Below, in pieces: positions 23,537 through 33,152 of a stretch of DNA of 64,000 nt. Below the pieces are notes generated by a model. That model was not told where the DNA came from. It ran no database searches and was given only the letters and a program-made list of their open reading frames with translations. A program made the translations under genes and the position numbers. This DNA is from Vulcanococcus sp. Clear-D1 (lineage in GTDB: Bacteria; Cyanobacteriota; Cyanobacteriia; PCC-6307; Cyanobiaceae): assembly GCF_014654725.1 (NCBI RefSeq), contig NZ_JACVZV010000018.1, positions 1 to 64,000 on the forward strand, in the 5' to 3' direction. Position 1 is the first letter of the stretch. Every line of letters starts with the position of its first letter.

Positions 23537-25390
23537 ATGGCCCTGCTGGTCCAGAAGTTCGGCGGCACTTCCGTGGCCGATGTGGAGCGGATCCAGGCCG
23601 TGGCCCAGCGCATCGCTGCCAGCCGTCAGGCCGGCAACGATCTGGTGATCGTGGTGTCGGCCATGGGCCACACCACCGATGAGCTCACGGGGTTGGCGCG
23701 GGCGATCAGCAGCAACCCCCCCCAGCGGGAGATGGACATGCTGCTGGCCACCGGTGAGCAGGTGTCAATCGCACTGCTGGCGATGGCACTCAACACCCTG
23801 GGGGTGCCGGCCGTATCGATGACCGGCCCACAGGTGGGCATCCTCACCGAATCAGCCCACGGCCGCGCTCGCATCCTCGAGGTGCGCACCGACCGCCTGC
23901 AGCGCCTGCTTGGCGACGGCAACGTGGTGGTGGTGGCTGGATTCCAGGGCACCAGCAGTGGCCTGAGCGGCCTTCCCGAGATCACCACCCTGGGCCGCGG
24001 GGGCTCCGACACCTCGGCCGTAGCCCTGGCAGCGGCCCTCGGCGCCGATGCCTGCGAGATCTACACCGATGTGCCGGGGGTGCTCACCACCGACCCGCGC
24101 AAGGTGGCCGATGCCCAGCTGATGGACACGATCACCTGCAACGAGATGCTCGAGCTGGCCAGCCTCGGCGCAGCGGTGTTGCACCCACGGGCCGTGGAAA
24201 TCGCCCGCAACTACGGCGTGCCCCTGGTGGTGCGCTCCAGCTGGAGCGATCAGCCCGGCACCCTGCTCACCAGCGATGCCGCCAGCCGCCGCGGTAGCGG
24301 CGAGGGCCTCGAGCTGGGCAAACCCGTGGATGGCGCCGAACTCGACACCGACCAGGCCGTGCTGGCCCTGGCCCATGTGCCCGACCGCCCCGGAGTGGCA
24401 GCCCAGCTGTTTGAAGCGCTTTCAGCCGCGGGTCTGAACGTGGATCTGATCGTGCAATCCACCCACGAAGCCGACACCGCCTGCAGCGGCGATCATTGCG
24501 GCTTCACCAATGACATCGCCTTCACCGTGGCCGAGGCGCAACTGGATCGGGCTCAGCTGGTGTGCCGCGAGGTGCTGGCAGCCATAGGACCCGGCGCCGA
24601 AGGCGCCACGATCAGCGCCGAGGGCGGCATGGCGAAGCTGAGCATCTCGGGCGCCGGGATCATGGGTCGCCCCGGAGTGGCCGCACGCCTGTTCGACACC
24701 CTCGCCAAGAGCGGCATCAACCTGCGCCTGATCGCCACCAGCGAAGTGAAGGTGAGCTGTCTGGTGGCTGGCCATCAAGGCAATAAGGCGCTGCAGGCGG
24801 CAGCCCAGTGCTTCGAGCTCAACGAGCGGCAACTCCATCTCAACCCACCTCCCTCCGGCGCCGGCGAACCGGAAGTGCGCGGCGTGGCCCTGGATCGCGA
24901 CCAAGCCCAGGTGGCCGTGCGCCGGATCCCCGACAAGCCTGGCACCGCTGCCGCGGTGTGCCGCGTGCTCGCCGATGCGGGCATCAGCCTCGATGCGATC
25001 GTGCAATCGGAGCGCAGCCACGGCTCCGGCGATCAGCAAAGCCGCGACATGGGCTTCTGCCTCAAACGCGAGGAACTGGAGCGGGCCCGCACCGCCCTGC
25101 AACCGCTGCTCAACCAATGGCCTGGCGCCAGCTTTGAAGAAGGCATGGCCATCGCCCGCGTCAGCGCCGTGGGAGCCGGCATGCCCTGCACCGCCGGCAC
25201 AGCCGCCCGCATGTTCCGCTCCCTGGCGGATGCGGGCGTGAACATCGAGATGATCGCCACCAGCGAGATCCGCACCAGTTGTGTGGTGCCGGAGAGCGAT
25301 GGCGTGAAGGCGCTGCAGGTGGTGCACGCGGCCTTTGGCTTGGGCGGTGCAGTACAGCATCAGGCCCAAGGCACTGAAGCGCCGGCGTGA
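23537..25390 (+). CDS. lysC: Aspartate kinase, four ACT domains
   Basis: 617 aa, the long form seen in cyanobacteria. The kinase domain (1-250) has KFGGTSVADVERIQ, VSAMGHTTDELTGLA, the FQGTSSGLSGLPEITTLGRG segment, GGSDTSAVALAAAL and TDVPGVLTTDPR. Then two pairs of ACT domains follow, starting near 270, 355, 455 and 540, each with a DRPGVAAQLF-like or GTAARMF-like loop. It phosphorylates aspartate for lysine, threonine and methionine synthesis and is expected to be inhibited by Lys and/or Thr through the ACT domains. The stop is 1 bp from that of the convergent purF. Confidence 0.95.
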   Translation: MALLVQKFGGTSVADVERIQAVAQRIAASRQAGNDLVIVVSAMGHTTDELTGLARAISSNPPQREMDMLLATGEQVSIALLAMALNTLGVPAVSMTGPQVGILTESAHGRARILEVRTDRLQRLLGDGNVVVVAGFQGTSSGLSGLPEITTLGRGGSDTSAVALAAALGADACEIYTDVPGVLTTDPRKVADAQLMDTITCNEMLELASLGAAVLHPRAVEIARNYGVPLVVRSSWSDQPGTLLTSDAASRRGSGEGLELGKPVDGAELDTDQAVLALAHVPDRPGVAAQLFEALSAAGLNVDLIVQSTHEADTACSGDHCGFTNDIAFTVAEAQLDRAQLVCREVLAAIGPGAEGATISAEGGMAKLSISGAGIMGRPGVAARLFDTLAKSGINLRLIATSEVKVSCLVAGHQGNKALQAAAQCFELNERQLHLNPPPSGAGEPEVRGVALDRDQAQVAVRRIPDKPGTAAAVCRVLADAGISLDAIVQSERSHGSGDQQSRDMGFCLKREELERARTALQPLLNQWPGASFEEGMAIARVSAVGAGMPCTAGTAARMFRSLADAGVNIEMIATSEIRTSCVVPESDGVKALQVVHAAFGLGGAVQHQAQGTEAPA

Positions 25391-25391
25391 A

Positions 25392-26969
25392 TCAGACCGT
25401 CGCCGCGATCCCCTTGGGCTCGAGCATCAGCTTGCTGCCGCTGACGCTTTCATCCATCTCGATCGGATAGGCGCCGTCGAAGCAGGCGGTGCAGAAGTGG
25501 CCAGCGTTGGCCTGGGCGGCTTCCACCATGCCCTCTTTGCTCAGGTAAGCGAGTGAATCCACGCCCAGATGGGCGGCGATCTCCTCGAGGGTGAGGCGGG
25601 CGGCGATCAGCTGATCCTGGGTGTCGGTGTCGATGCCGTAGAAGCAGGGGTGGGTCACCGGCGGAGAGCTGATGCGCATGTGCACCTCGGTGGCACCGGC
25701 ATCGCGTATGGCGGCTACGAGCTTGCGACTCGTGGTGCCCCGCACGATGGAGTCGTCGATCACCACGACGCGCTTGCCAGCGAGCACATCCGGCAGGGGG
25801 TTGAGCTTCACGCGGATGCCGGCTTCGCGCATGGCCTGGGTGGGCTGAATGAAGGTGCGGCCCACGTAGCGGTTTTTGATCAGGCCATCGCCGAAGGGGA
25901 TGCCGCTGTACTGCGAATAGCCAATGGCTGCCGGGATGCCGGAATCAGGCACGCCGATCACGATGTCGGCCGCCACCGGAGTTTCGCGGGCGAGCACTTC
26001 GCCGATGCGCACGCGGTAGCTGTAGAGCGATTCGCCGAAGAAGCGGCTATCGGGCCGAGCGAAATAGATCATCTCGAACACGCAGAGCTTCGCGGGTTCG
26101 GTGATCCAGCGGCTTCGGCTGGGCTCGGAATCACCGAGACGAAAATGCATGAGCTCGCCGGGCTCGACATCACCGTCGAAGCTCGCACCAATGATGTCGA
26201 GTCCGCAGGTTTCACTGCTCACCACCCACTGGGCCTCGCTGGGCTCACCCATGTGGCCAAACACAAGCGGGCGGATGCCATGGCCATCGCGGAGGGCGTA
26301 GAGCCCCTCCGGCGTGCCGATGACCAGGCTGAACGCACCGCGGCAGCGGCTGGCAGCCTCGCGAATGGCGGCTTCCCAATCAAGACCTTGATTCACCGCA
26401 TGCTGGATCGCGAAAGCGATCAGCTCCGAGTCGGTGGTGGAGGTGAACTCCACCTCGGGGATGTCGGCCGCAATCGCCTCGCGCAGTTCGCCGGCATTCA
26501 CCAGGTTGCCGTTGTGGGCGAAGGCGAGGGGGCCGAGGCGGGTGTTGAGCAGCACTGGCTGGGCGTTGCAAGCCTTGCTGCTACCGGTGGTGGAGTAGCG
26601 GTTGTGCCCAATGGCCAGCTGGCCGGGCAGACGCTCCAGCACGCTCTGGTCAAACACCTGGCTCACCAGGCCCATATCCTTGTGCATGCGCACCTTGGGG
26701 CGCGCTGCCTCGCCGGGATCGGCATCAAACACGGCAATCCCCGCCGACTCCTGGCCGCGGTGTTGCAGGGCGTAGAGGCCGAAATAGGTGAGGTTGGCCA
26801 CCGGCTGATCCGTTGCCAGCACAGCGAACACGCCGCAGGCCTCTTCCGGCTTATCGGGGCGCTCGGGGTTGAAGGCCTCGGATGAGAGCTGTTGAGTCGT
26901 GGAACGCAGGACGGAGTGCACGTCGGTCACCGCAGTTCCCACCTTCTGGTTTGTTTCAGCATTTTGCAT
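25392..26969 (-). CDS. purF: Amidophosphoribosyltransferase
   Basis: 525 aa. It converts PRPP and glutamine to phosphoribosylamine, the first step of purine synthesis. The Ntn glutaminase nucleophile is Cys in PEEACGVFAVL; the roughly 40 residues before it are the cleaved propeptide, somewhat long. The fold continues with YALQHRGQESAGIAV, GHNRYSTTGS and GNLVNA. The PRPP loop is VVVIDDSIVRGTTSRKLV, and cysteines in HPCFYGIDT and HFCTACFDG are placed for the [4Fe-4S] cluster of the Bacillus-type enzyme. It follows purL by 45 bp on the same strand. Confidence 0.96.
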   Translation of the reverse strand: MQNAETNQKVGTAVTDVHSVLRSTTQQLSSEAFNPERPDKPEEACGVFAVLATDQPVANLTYFGLYALQHRGQESAGIAVFDADPGEAARPKVRMHKDMGLVSQVFDQSVLERLPGQLAIGHNRYSTTGSSKACNAQPVLLNTRLGPLAFAHNGNLVNAGELREAIAADIPEVEFTSTTDSELIAFAIQHAVNQGLDWEAAIREAASRCRGAFSLVIGTPEGLYALRDGHGIRPLVFGHMGEPSEAQWVVSSETCGLDIIGASFDGDVEPGELMHFRLGDSEPSRSRWITEPAKLCVFEMIYFARPDSRFFGESLYSYRVRIGEVLARETPVAADIVIGVPDSGIPAAIGYSQYSGIPFGDGLIKNRYVGRTFIQPTQAMREAGIRVKLNPLPDVLAGKRVVVIDDSIVRGTTSRKLVAAIRDAGATEVHMRISSPPVTHPCFYGIDTDTQDQLIAARLTLEEIAAHLGVDSLAYLSKEGMVEAAQANAGHFCTACFDGAYPIEMDESVSGSKLMLEPKGIAATV

Positions 26970-27014
26970 CAGTGCGGCCTTTGTGCTGGGGCGTTGGACG
27001 GGCAGTCGGAGCGC

Positions 27015-29390
27015 TCAGGCGGTGGGCGGCAGATCCACGCCCATCCGGCGGGGGATGGCCTGCTCGAACTGGGCCTCCAGCTGGGCCACCGGCAGCTGCA
27101 CCAGTGGTTGACCGGCCTGTTGGATCTGCAGCTCCGCCTCTGCGGCCACCACACCAAGGCACTGGGCGGGCACGCCAGCCGCATCGAGGGCCTGCTGCCA
27201 GGCGGCGCCCTGGGCCGGAGCGACGCTCACCAGGATGCGGGCCCCACCCTCAGCAAACAGCAGTCGATCGATCCGAGCAGCGCTGGCGGGAATCTCCAGG
27301 TGGGCACCGAGGCCGCTGGCGATGCAGCTCTCTGCGGCAGCCACCGCCAGGCCGCCGTCGCTGAGGTCGTGGGCGGAGCGCACCAGACCAGCCGCGATCG
27401 CCTGGCGCAGGAAGCCCTGCACTGAGCACTCGAGCTGCAAATCAATCTCGGGCGGGCGCCCTGTGACGGCTCCATGCACCCGCTCCAGATAGCTGCTGCC
27501 GGCCAGGCTCAGGCGGGGATCGGCGGGAGCCTCTCCTGCCTCCAACGGCACCCCAAGCAGCCAGATGGCATCGCCGGCTTCGCGCCAGGCCTGGCCGCGC
27601 ACATGGGCCAAATCGTGCACGAGGCCCACCATGCCCACCACCGGCGTGGGGTGGATCGGCTGCATGCGCCCATCGGGCAGGCGGGTTTCGTTGTAGAGGG
27701 AGACGTTGCCGCCGGTGACGGGCGTGTCCAGCGCGGAGCAGGCCGCGGAGAGGCCGCGGCAGGCCAGGGCCAGCTGCCAGTAGCCGGTGGGGGTTTCGGG
27801 GGAGGGGAAGTTGAGGTTGTCGGTGACGGCGAGGGGTTCGGCGCCCACGCAGCTGAGGTTGCGGGCGGCCTCGGCCACCGCCGCCATACCGCCGCGCTCG
27901 GGATCAAGGGCCACCCAGCGGTTGGGGCAGTCCACCACCGCGGCCACGCCGCGGCTGGCCTGGGCCAGCGCGCCCTCGCCCTGCTGGGGCCGCAGACGCA
28001 CCACGGCCGCATCGGCGCCGCCGGGAGGCACCACGGTGTTGGCCTGCACTTGGTGGTCGTACTGCCGATAGACCCAGCGCTTGGAGGCGATGGTGGGGTC
28101 GTCGAGCAACTCGAGCAGGGCCTCGTTCCAGCTGGTGGGTTGGCCGGATCGGGCGCCGCCCGCGGGGGTGATGCCAGCGGCGGTAGCGGCGGGCAGTTCG
28201 GCTTCGCTCCAGCACCAGTGGGCCTGGATCTCGGCAGGGGGTTCGCTGATCAGCTCATGGCGGTTGATCGGCGTGTCGTCGGCCAGGGCGCTGGCGGGCA
28301 CCTCGGCGGCCACCTCGCCGTTCTGGAGCACGCGCACGATGTTGTCTTCCAGCACGCGGCCCACCACAGCGGCCTGCAGGCCCCAGCGGGTGAAGCGATC
28401 CATCAGCGCCTGCTCGCGGCCGGGCTTCACCACGAACAGCATCCGCTCCTGGGATTCGCTCAGCAGGAACTCGTAGGGGGTCATACCGGCCTCACGGGCC
28501 GGCACACGATCGAGATCCAGCTCGATGCCCAGTCCACCTTTGGCGGCCATCTCCGAGCAGCTGCAGGTGAGTCCGGCGGCGCCCATGTCTTGAGCAGCCA
28601 CCACATCGCCGGTCTGGAAAGCCTCGAGGCAGGCCTCGATCAGGCCCTTCTCCAGGAAGGGGTCGCCCACCTGCACAGCGGGGCGATCATCAAGGGAGGC
28701 CTCGGTGAGCTCGGCGCTGGCGAAGCTGGCGCCGCCCATGCCGTCGCGGCCGGTGGTGCTGCCCACATAGACCACGGGGTAGCCCACGCCCTCGGCGCCG
28801 GAGCAGACGATCTGCTCGGTTTCCATCAGCCCCAGGGCCATGGCGTTCACCAGCGGGTTGCCGGAGTAGCTGGCGTCGAACGCCACTTCACCGCCCACGG
28901 TGGGCACGCCCACGCAGTTGCCGTAGTGGGCGATGCCGGCCACTACGCCCTCCATCAAGCCCACATTGCGCTCGTCCTCCAGGGGCCCAAAGCGAAGGGC
29001 ATTGAGCAGGGCGATGGGCCGGGCGCCCATGGTGAAGATGTCGCGCAAGATGCCGCCCACGCCCGTGGCCGCTCCCTGGAACGGCTCCACAGCCGAGGGG
29101 TGGTTGTGGCTCTCGATCTTGAAAGCCAGGCGCTGGCCCTCGCCCAGGTCCACCACCCCGGCGTTCTCACCGGGGCCCACCAGGATGCGCGGGCCGGTGG
29201 TGGGGAAGCCCTGGAGCAGCGGGCGCGAGTTGCGGTAACAGCAGTGCTCCGACCACATCACGCCGAACATGCCCAGCTCAGCGCGGTTGGGGGCGCGGCC
29301 GAGGCGGCGGCAGATCTCGTCGTAATCCGCCTGGCTGAGGTTCTCCTTCTTGAGGGCTTCGGGAACGGAGTACTCGGGAGCGGCGACCAC
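27015..29390 (-). CDS. purL: Phosphoribosylformylglycinamidine synthase subunit PurL
   Basis: 791 aa from GTG 29390; the small PurL form that works with separate PurQ and PurS. It makes formylglycinamidine ribonucleotide in step four of purine synthesis. Motifs: [65 protein letters not shown], and in the second half [13 protein letters not shown] and [15 protein letters not shown]. It is upstream of purF on the same strand. A secreted protease gene sits on its 5' side, where the PRC-barrel gene is normally found in this lineage. Confidence 0.96.
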   Translation of the reverse strand: MVAAPEYSVPEALKKENLSQADYDEICRRLGRAPNRAELGMFGVMWSEHCCYRNSRPLLQGFPTTGPRILVGPGENAGVVDLGEGQRLAFKIESHNHPSAVEPFQGAATGVGGILRDIFTMGARPIALLNALRFGPLEDERNVGLMEGVVAGIAHYGNCVGVPTVGGEVAFDASYSGNPLVNAMALGLMETEQIVCSGAEGVGYPVVYVGSTTGRDGMGGASFASAELTEASLDDRPAVQVGDPFLEKGLIEACLEAFQTGDVVAAQDMGAAGLTCSCSEMAAKGGLGIELDLDRVPAREAGMTPYEFLLSESQERMLFVVKPGREQALMDRFTRWGLQAAVVGRVLEDNIVRVLQNGEVAAEVPASALADDTPINRHELISEPPAEIQAHWCWSEAELPAATAAGITPAGGARSGQPTSWNEALLELLDDPTIASKRWVYRQYDHQVQANTVVPPGGADAAVVRLRPQQGEGALAQASRGVAAVVDCPNRWVALDPERGGMAAVAEAARNLSCVGAEPLAVTDNLNFPSPETPTGYWQLALACRGLSAACSALDTPVTGGNVSLYNETRLPDGRMQPIHPTPVVGMVGLVHDLAHVRGQAWREAGDAIWLLGVPLEAGEAPADPRLSLAGSSYLERVHGAVTGRPPEIDLQLECSVQGFLRQAIAAGLVRSAHDLSDGGLAVAAAESCIASGLGAHLEIPASAARIDRLLFAEGGARILVSVAPAQGAAWQQALDAAGVPAQCLGVVAAEAELQIQQAGQPLVQLPVAQLEAQFEQAIPRRMGVDLPPTA

Positions 29391-29428
29391 GACCTACGGA
29401 GCAGATCAGTCCAGTCTCGCTGAGCGAC

Positions 29429-30628
29429 TCACCCGAGGTCGCCGGTGTAGCTGGCGGGCAGACCGACGGTGAGATCGCGAAGGTCGACCAGGCTCAAGTC
29501 GCCGCCGGTGTAGACGGCTTCCAAGCGATTGCCCACATAAATCCCTATTCCATCGAGCTGGCTGTAGGCGGTGCTGTTGATCGAGGTGGACCTGAAGCGC
29601 AGCCGGCGTGTGGAGGCGCCAAGAATGCCCACATGATCCTCCGAACCGAGCTCGGCGATCGCATCCACAGTGCCCTGGTTTCGACGGGGCCTCTTGGAGC
29701 CATCACGGCTGATCAACAACCAGTCAGTTGCCTCATCGGCGCTGCTGAAGAACTGGTTGCTGCCTAGATCACCCCAGAGCTCGTCGGCTCCTGGTCCTCC
29801 TGTAAGGGTGTCGTTGCCGAAATCCCCCAGGATGAGGTCGCTACCGGAGCCCCCAATAAGCGCGTCGTCGCTGCTGGTACCAATCAGCTTTTGGAACAAC
29901 ACTGGGGGCTGTGTGTCAGCGCCAGGGGCTTCGCCCCAGATCGCCTTGAGGGCCGCTAAATCATTGTTGCTGAACCAGGTGGGCCATTGATCAGCCCAGG
30001 GCGATCGATAGGCCATCAACGTCTCTTCGGGATAGGCACTGAGTGAAGAGTTGGCGCTCACAAATACATCCCCATCGGAGCTGTCGAAGGGATGCTCCAA
30101 GCCCAGGGTGTGACCCAGCTCATGCAAGGCGGAGAAATAGAAGTAGTCGCTCTCGTCGTTGAAGGCGGGCGTATTGAGCATCACCTCCCAGAAATCGCGC
30201 TGAGGTGTGTCGTTAAGGAGGGCGATGCCTAACGTGACGCCACCGCTATCTCCGAGGTTGATCTCACGATCGAGGTAGAAACGCACATCCGCTAGAGCGG
30301 GATCTTGAACCAAGCGAAAATCAAGGTTGATTTCAGCGTCTAACCGCTCAATTGAAGCCGTTAAAAAGCTGTAAAACGCATCCTCCATCGCGAGGGTCTG
30401 AATGGTTTGGGGGCCATAGCCACCGCCATTCACCGCCACCGGTCCGGCCGGACGATGCAGGTAGAGGTCCAGCACTCCATCAGTCACCACCTGCTGCTGA
30501 CTGAAATCCCGAAAATCAGGTGCGATCAGCTGCTCGGAAGGAATCGTGCGAATGGAGCTCTGAGCCAAGGCATGGGACAAGCCCAGGGTGGTGGTGTCAC
30601 CTCCAGCCAGGAAACACCTGTAACACAC
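29429..30628 (-). CDS. Secreted metzincin metalloprotease with RTX repeats
   Basis: 399 aa, GTG start 30628 (a later start is possible; no ATG near the N-terminus). The zinc site HELGHTLGLEHP (about residue 166) fits HExxHxxGxxH of metzincins, with a Met-turn in ETLMAYRSP. Next come two or three RTX nonapeptides (GGSGSDLILGDFGNDTLTGG), which bind calcium, and a C-terminal region of about 110 residues that may hold a type I secretion signal. No classical signal peptide is evident, in keeping with type I export. No ABC exporter genes are adjacent. It interrupts the usual purL/PRC-barrel neighbourhood, so it is a likely insertion or acquisition. Confidence 0.85.
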   Translation of the reverse strand: MCYRCFLAGGDTTTLGLSHALAQSSIRTIPSEQLIAPDFRDFSQQQVVTDGVLDLYLHRPAGPVAVNGGGYGPQTIQTLAMEDAFYSFLTASIERLDAEINLDFRLVQDPALADVRFYLDREINLGDSGGVTLGIALLNDTPQRDFWEVMLNTPAFNDESDYFYFSALHELGHTLGLEHPFDSSDGDVFVSANSSLSAYPEETLMAYRSPWADQWPTWFSNNDLAALKAIWGEAPGADTQPPVLFQKLIGTSSDDALIGGSGSDLILGDFGNDTLTGGPGADELWGDLGSNQFFSSADEATDWLLISRDGSKRPRRNQGTVDAIAELGSEDHVGILGASTRRLRFRSTSINSTAYSQLDGIGIYVGNRLEAVYTGGDLSLVDLRDLTVGLPASYTGDLG

Positions 30629-30739
30629 TTGATCTGCAGCAGCCTGATCTGTCCAGGCTAAACCCGCTGGACGCGGCTTCGAATGCCGAGCGATGTGTAA
30701 GGAATGCCGAAACGCAGGGCGCGTGCCGTTACAGCAGGG

Positions 30740-31537
30740 TTACAGCCAGGGGTCGTCTTCCGCTTCTTCAGATCGACGGCGGCGAGATCGGAGCGCATCT
30801 GCTGTGGGCGCATCCCAGTCATCCCAGGCGTCGCGAGGTTCACTCCCCTCTCGTTCAGGCCAGCGTTCAGCGGGTTCGTAGGGCTCGGCTTGCCGTTCCG
30901 GCTCCTCTTCCAACCAGCCTTCGAGGCGCTCTTCAAAACGATCGCCAGCCTGCTGGAACGAATCGCGCAGGCGCTCGGTTTCCTCCTGCAGCTGATCACG
31001 CCAGCGGCGGCCGCGGCGCAGGAATTCCTGGCGCACGCTGGCCCGCGCCAGCGGTAGGTCATCCAGACCACTCAACCCCGTAAACACCTGGCCAGGCTGC
31101 TGGTCGCTGATGCGCTCAGGGCTGAGGCGCCAACGGCTGCTGCCGGGCAGGCGCGGATCACTGCGGGCCACCAGGTAATGCACGATGCGGCCCGTGCTCA
31201 GCTCCACCGCGGCGTCGGCCACACTGCCGATCACCTCGCCGTGGCGATCGAGCAGCGCTGCTTCGATCAGGGTGGGCAGCCGATCCACCGTGGGGAGATC
31301 GGTATCAGCCCCAGGCCCCTTCACCAGGGCTTCCAGTTCACTGAAGCCACGCAACTGATCAAGGCGCCAGGCCTGGCGGCGATCGCCAAAGGCCGAGGGC
31401 TTGCTGATCCAACCGAGCAGGCGATGCACCGGGGGATGCATCCAGGCAATCGCACCGGCGCCATGGTCGATCCCCTGATCGCAACGCACCCGGCGGCACA
31501 GCAAATCGCTCAGCAGCAGTTGCTCCGGCAGGCTCAC
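30740..31537 (-). CDS. PRC-barrel domain protein
   Basis: 265 aa. The first half contains two PRC-barrel-like units: SLPEQLLLSDLLCRRVRCDQG and LPTLIEAALLDRHGEVIGSVADAAVELSTGRIVHYLVA. The second half is charged, with an Arg/Glu-rich helix (RRGRRWRDQLQEETERLRDSFQQ), then an acidic, disordered tail ending DDPWL. PRC-barrels act as small adaptor or RNA-binding modules; the role here is unknown. Its start overlaps the dnaN stop by 4 bp. This gene directly after dnaN is a fixed feature of picocyanobacterial genomes, which supports its being real and co-expressed with dnaN. Confidence 0.85.
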   Translation of the reverse strand: MSLPEQLLLSDLLCRRVRCDQGIDHGAGAIAWMHPPVHRLLGWISKPSAFGDRRQAWRLDQLRGFSELEALVKGPGADTDLPTVDRLPTLIEAALLDRHGEVIGSVADAAVELSTGRIVHYLVARSDPRLPGSSRWRLSPERISDQQPGQVFTGLSGLDDLPLARASVRQEFLRRGRRWRDQLQEETERLRDSFQQAGDRFEERLEGWLEEEPERQAEPYEPAERWPEREGSEPRDAWDDWDAPTADALRSRRRRSEEAEDDPWL

Positions 31538-32664
31538 TGGCGGATCTGCACCGGCATCACCAGGTAAGTGAAGGCCGAATCATCCTGCGGTGCCAGCACC
31601 ACCGGCGTTGTGGGGGCATTGCAGCGCAGTTCCACCCGCTCGGCGCTCATCGCCTTGAGGCCTTCGAGCACGTAGCGCACGTTGAAGGCGATCTGAATCG
31701 CGTCGCCGCTCACGTCGGCAGCAATCGCTTCGGATCCACTGCCCACATCCTGGGCATCAGCGCTGATGGCCAATTGGCCAGCCACGGGATCACTGGTGAT
31801 CTTCACCACGTTGTTGTGCTGATCGGCCAGAACGGCCACGCGCTCCAGTGCGCCCAGCAAACCCTTGCGATCGAGCTTGAGGCTGCGGGCAAAGCTCTCA
31901 GGGATCAGCTGGCGGTAGTTGGGATAGGCGCCATCGAGGCTGCGGCTGGTGAGCACCTGATCGGCCCACTGGAACACCACCTGGCCGCGATCGCAGAACA
32001 GGCTCACCGGATCGCCGCCGCCGCGGCTGGACAGCAAGCGCTCGAGCTCCCGCAGTGATCGGGCTGGCACCGTCACATCCAGATCCGCTTCGCCGTCGGC
32101 GCTGTTCTGCAGCCGCAGCACGGCCAAGCGATGCCCATCGGTGGCGGCGCACTCCAACCCTTCAGCATCGAGACCCAGGTGCACGCCGGTGAGCAGCTGT
32201 TTGGCTTCATCGCTGCTGCTGGCAAACAGGGTGGCGCGCAGCCCCTTCACCAACACGTCGGGATCGAGCTTGATCGGTGTGGCGGCCTGGGCGAGGGGCA
32301 GCTCCGGGAAGTCTTCCGCCGGCATACCACGCATCTGGTAGCTGCCGGAGGCGCTGGTGAGTTCCACCTGCTCACCGCCTTCCTCACAGCTCAGGCTGAT
32401 CGGGCTATCGGAAGGCATGCGGGCCACGATTTCGCCGAACAGACGGGCCGGCAGGGTGATGGCGCCGCTGCTATGCACCGAGGCGCTGAGGCTGGTCTGG
32501 ATTCCGAGGCTCAGATCAAAACCGGTGAGGCTGAGCCGGCCGGTGCCGGCATCAGCGGTGAGCAGCACGTTGGCCAACACCGGGTGGGTGGGGCGCCCTG
32601 CCACGGCACGGCTCACCAGCTGAAGGCTGGCGTTGAGTTCGGCCTGGGAGCAGACCAGCTTCAT
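31534..32664 (-). CDS. dnaN: DNA polymerase III sliding clamp, beta subunit
   Basis: 376 aa from ATG 32664 (MKLVCSQAELNASLQLVSRAV). Ring-forming processivity factor with three similar domains. Typical segments: HPVLANVLLTADAGTGRLSLTGFDLSLGI, EDFPELPLA, LLTGVHLGLDAEGLECAATDGHRLAVLR, DGAYPNYRQLIPE and the C-terminal TYLVMPVQIRQ (consensus YVVMPMR). The open frame upstream to 32739 is not family-like. It reads away from the candidate origin that lies directly upstream. Confidence 0.96.
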   Translation of the reverse strand: MKLVCSQAELNASLQLVSRAVAGRPTHPVLANVLLTADAGTGRLSLTGFDLSLGIQTSLSASVHSSGAITLPARLFGEIVARMPSDSPISLSCEEGGEQVELTSASGSYQMRGMPAEDFPELPLAQAATPIKLDPDVLVKGLRATLFASSSDEAKQLLTGVHLGLDAEGLECAATDGHRLAVLRLQNSADGEADLDVTVPARSLRELERLLSSRGGGDPVSLFCDRGQVVFQWADQVLTSRSLDGAYPNYRQLIPESFARSLKLDRKGLLGALERVAVLADQHNNVVKITSDPVAGQLAISADAQDVGSGSEAIAADVSGDAIQIAFNVRYVLEGLKAMSAERVELRCNAPTTPVVLAPQDDSAFTYLVMPVQIRQ

Positions 32665-33076
32665 GGCGGGGGCAAAGCGGTCCCCACGCTTCCACAACGC
32701 GCTGGGAAGTGCAACGGGCCTGGCGAGCGGTTTCCCCACTTCTCCCCAACCCGACGTCTAACGGATCAAAGGCTTTTAAAACTAAAAACCCAAACCCGTA
32801 GTCGTAGATGGTGGGGAAACCCACGGAAACGACCCAAAACGATTGCAGCACAAAGGATTTCATTTCCACATCCCTGGTGAATCCGGTTGTGAACAAACGG
32901 AGCGGCGGGCGATTTCCGCTAATTCCCGGGGCTGCGGAAAACGGATCGATTGAAGGGCTGGTTGTTCGGCTGCGTTTTCCAGTGGTCGCCTGGTCGGTTT
33001 TCCGCAGGTTGTGGGCAGACGCTTTTTCGGGTGGTTGCGACCTTCCTGGGCTCATGTGGGTGAAAAAGGCACAAAA
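32665..33076. other. Candidate replication origin, gene-free region
   Basis: Between the dnaN start and the thrC terminator there is no plausible gene, in a window where most gaps are below 100 bp. The part from about 32760 to 32890 is markedly A+T-rich. DnaA-box-like nonamers cluster here: ATTTCCACA (32862-32870), TTTTCCGCA on the plus strand at 32998-33006 and on the minus strand at 32933-32941, TTTTCCAGT (32975-32983) and ATTTCCGCT (32912-32920). An inverted pair of GTTTCCCCAC is at 32730-32739 and 32811-32820. The chromosome origin is commonly placed beside dnaN in this lineage. dnaA is not nearby, as is usual in cyanobacteria. Confidence 0.6.
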
Positions 33077-33103
33077 AAACCCGCTGGGCAAACCAGCGGG
33101 TTT
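33077..33103 (-). terminator. Rho-independent terminator of thrC
   Basis: Perfect 11-bp inverted repeat AAACCCGCTGG / CCAGCGGGTTT with a 5-nt loop. Read on the minus strand the stem is followed by a T-run that continues to about 33073, the classical terminator form, 50 bp past the thrC stop. It would shield the candidate origin from thrC transcription. Confidence 0.85.
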
Positions 33104-33152
33104 CAACTGAGGTGGTGAACGGCTGAAATGAGCAGCGCTGCTGCTCGCCGGT

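Noticed and set aside
27474-29423. A 649-codon open frame on the plus strand opposite purL
   Set aside because: It mirrors purL codon structure in a GC-rich gene, has a His/Gly/Ala-rich composition typical of antisense frames and no recognisable domain.
30651-30671. GTCCAG / CTGGAC inverted repeat between the PRC-barrel and protease genes as a repeat copy
   Set aside because: Only 6 bp of stem with a 9-bp loop and no TCTGTAC core; at most a weak terminator hairpin.
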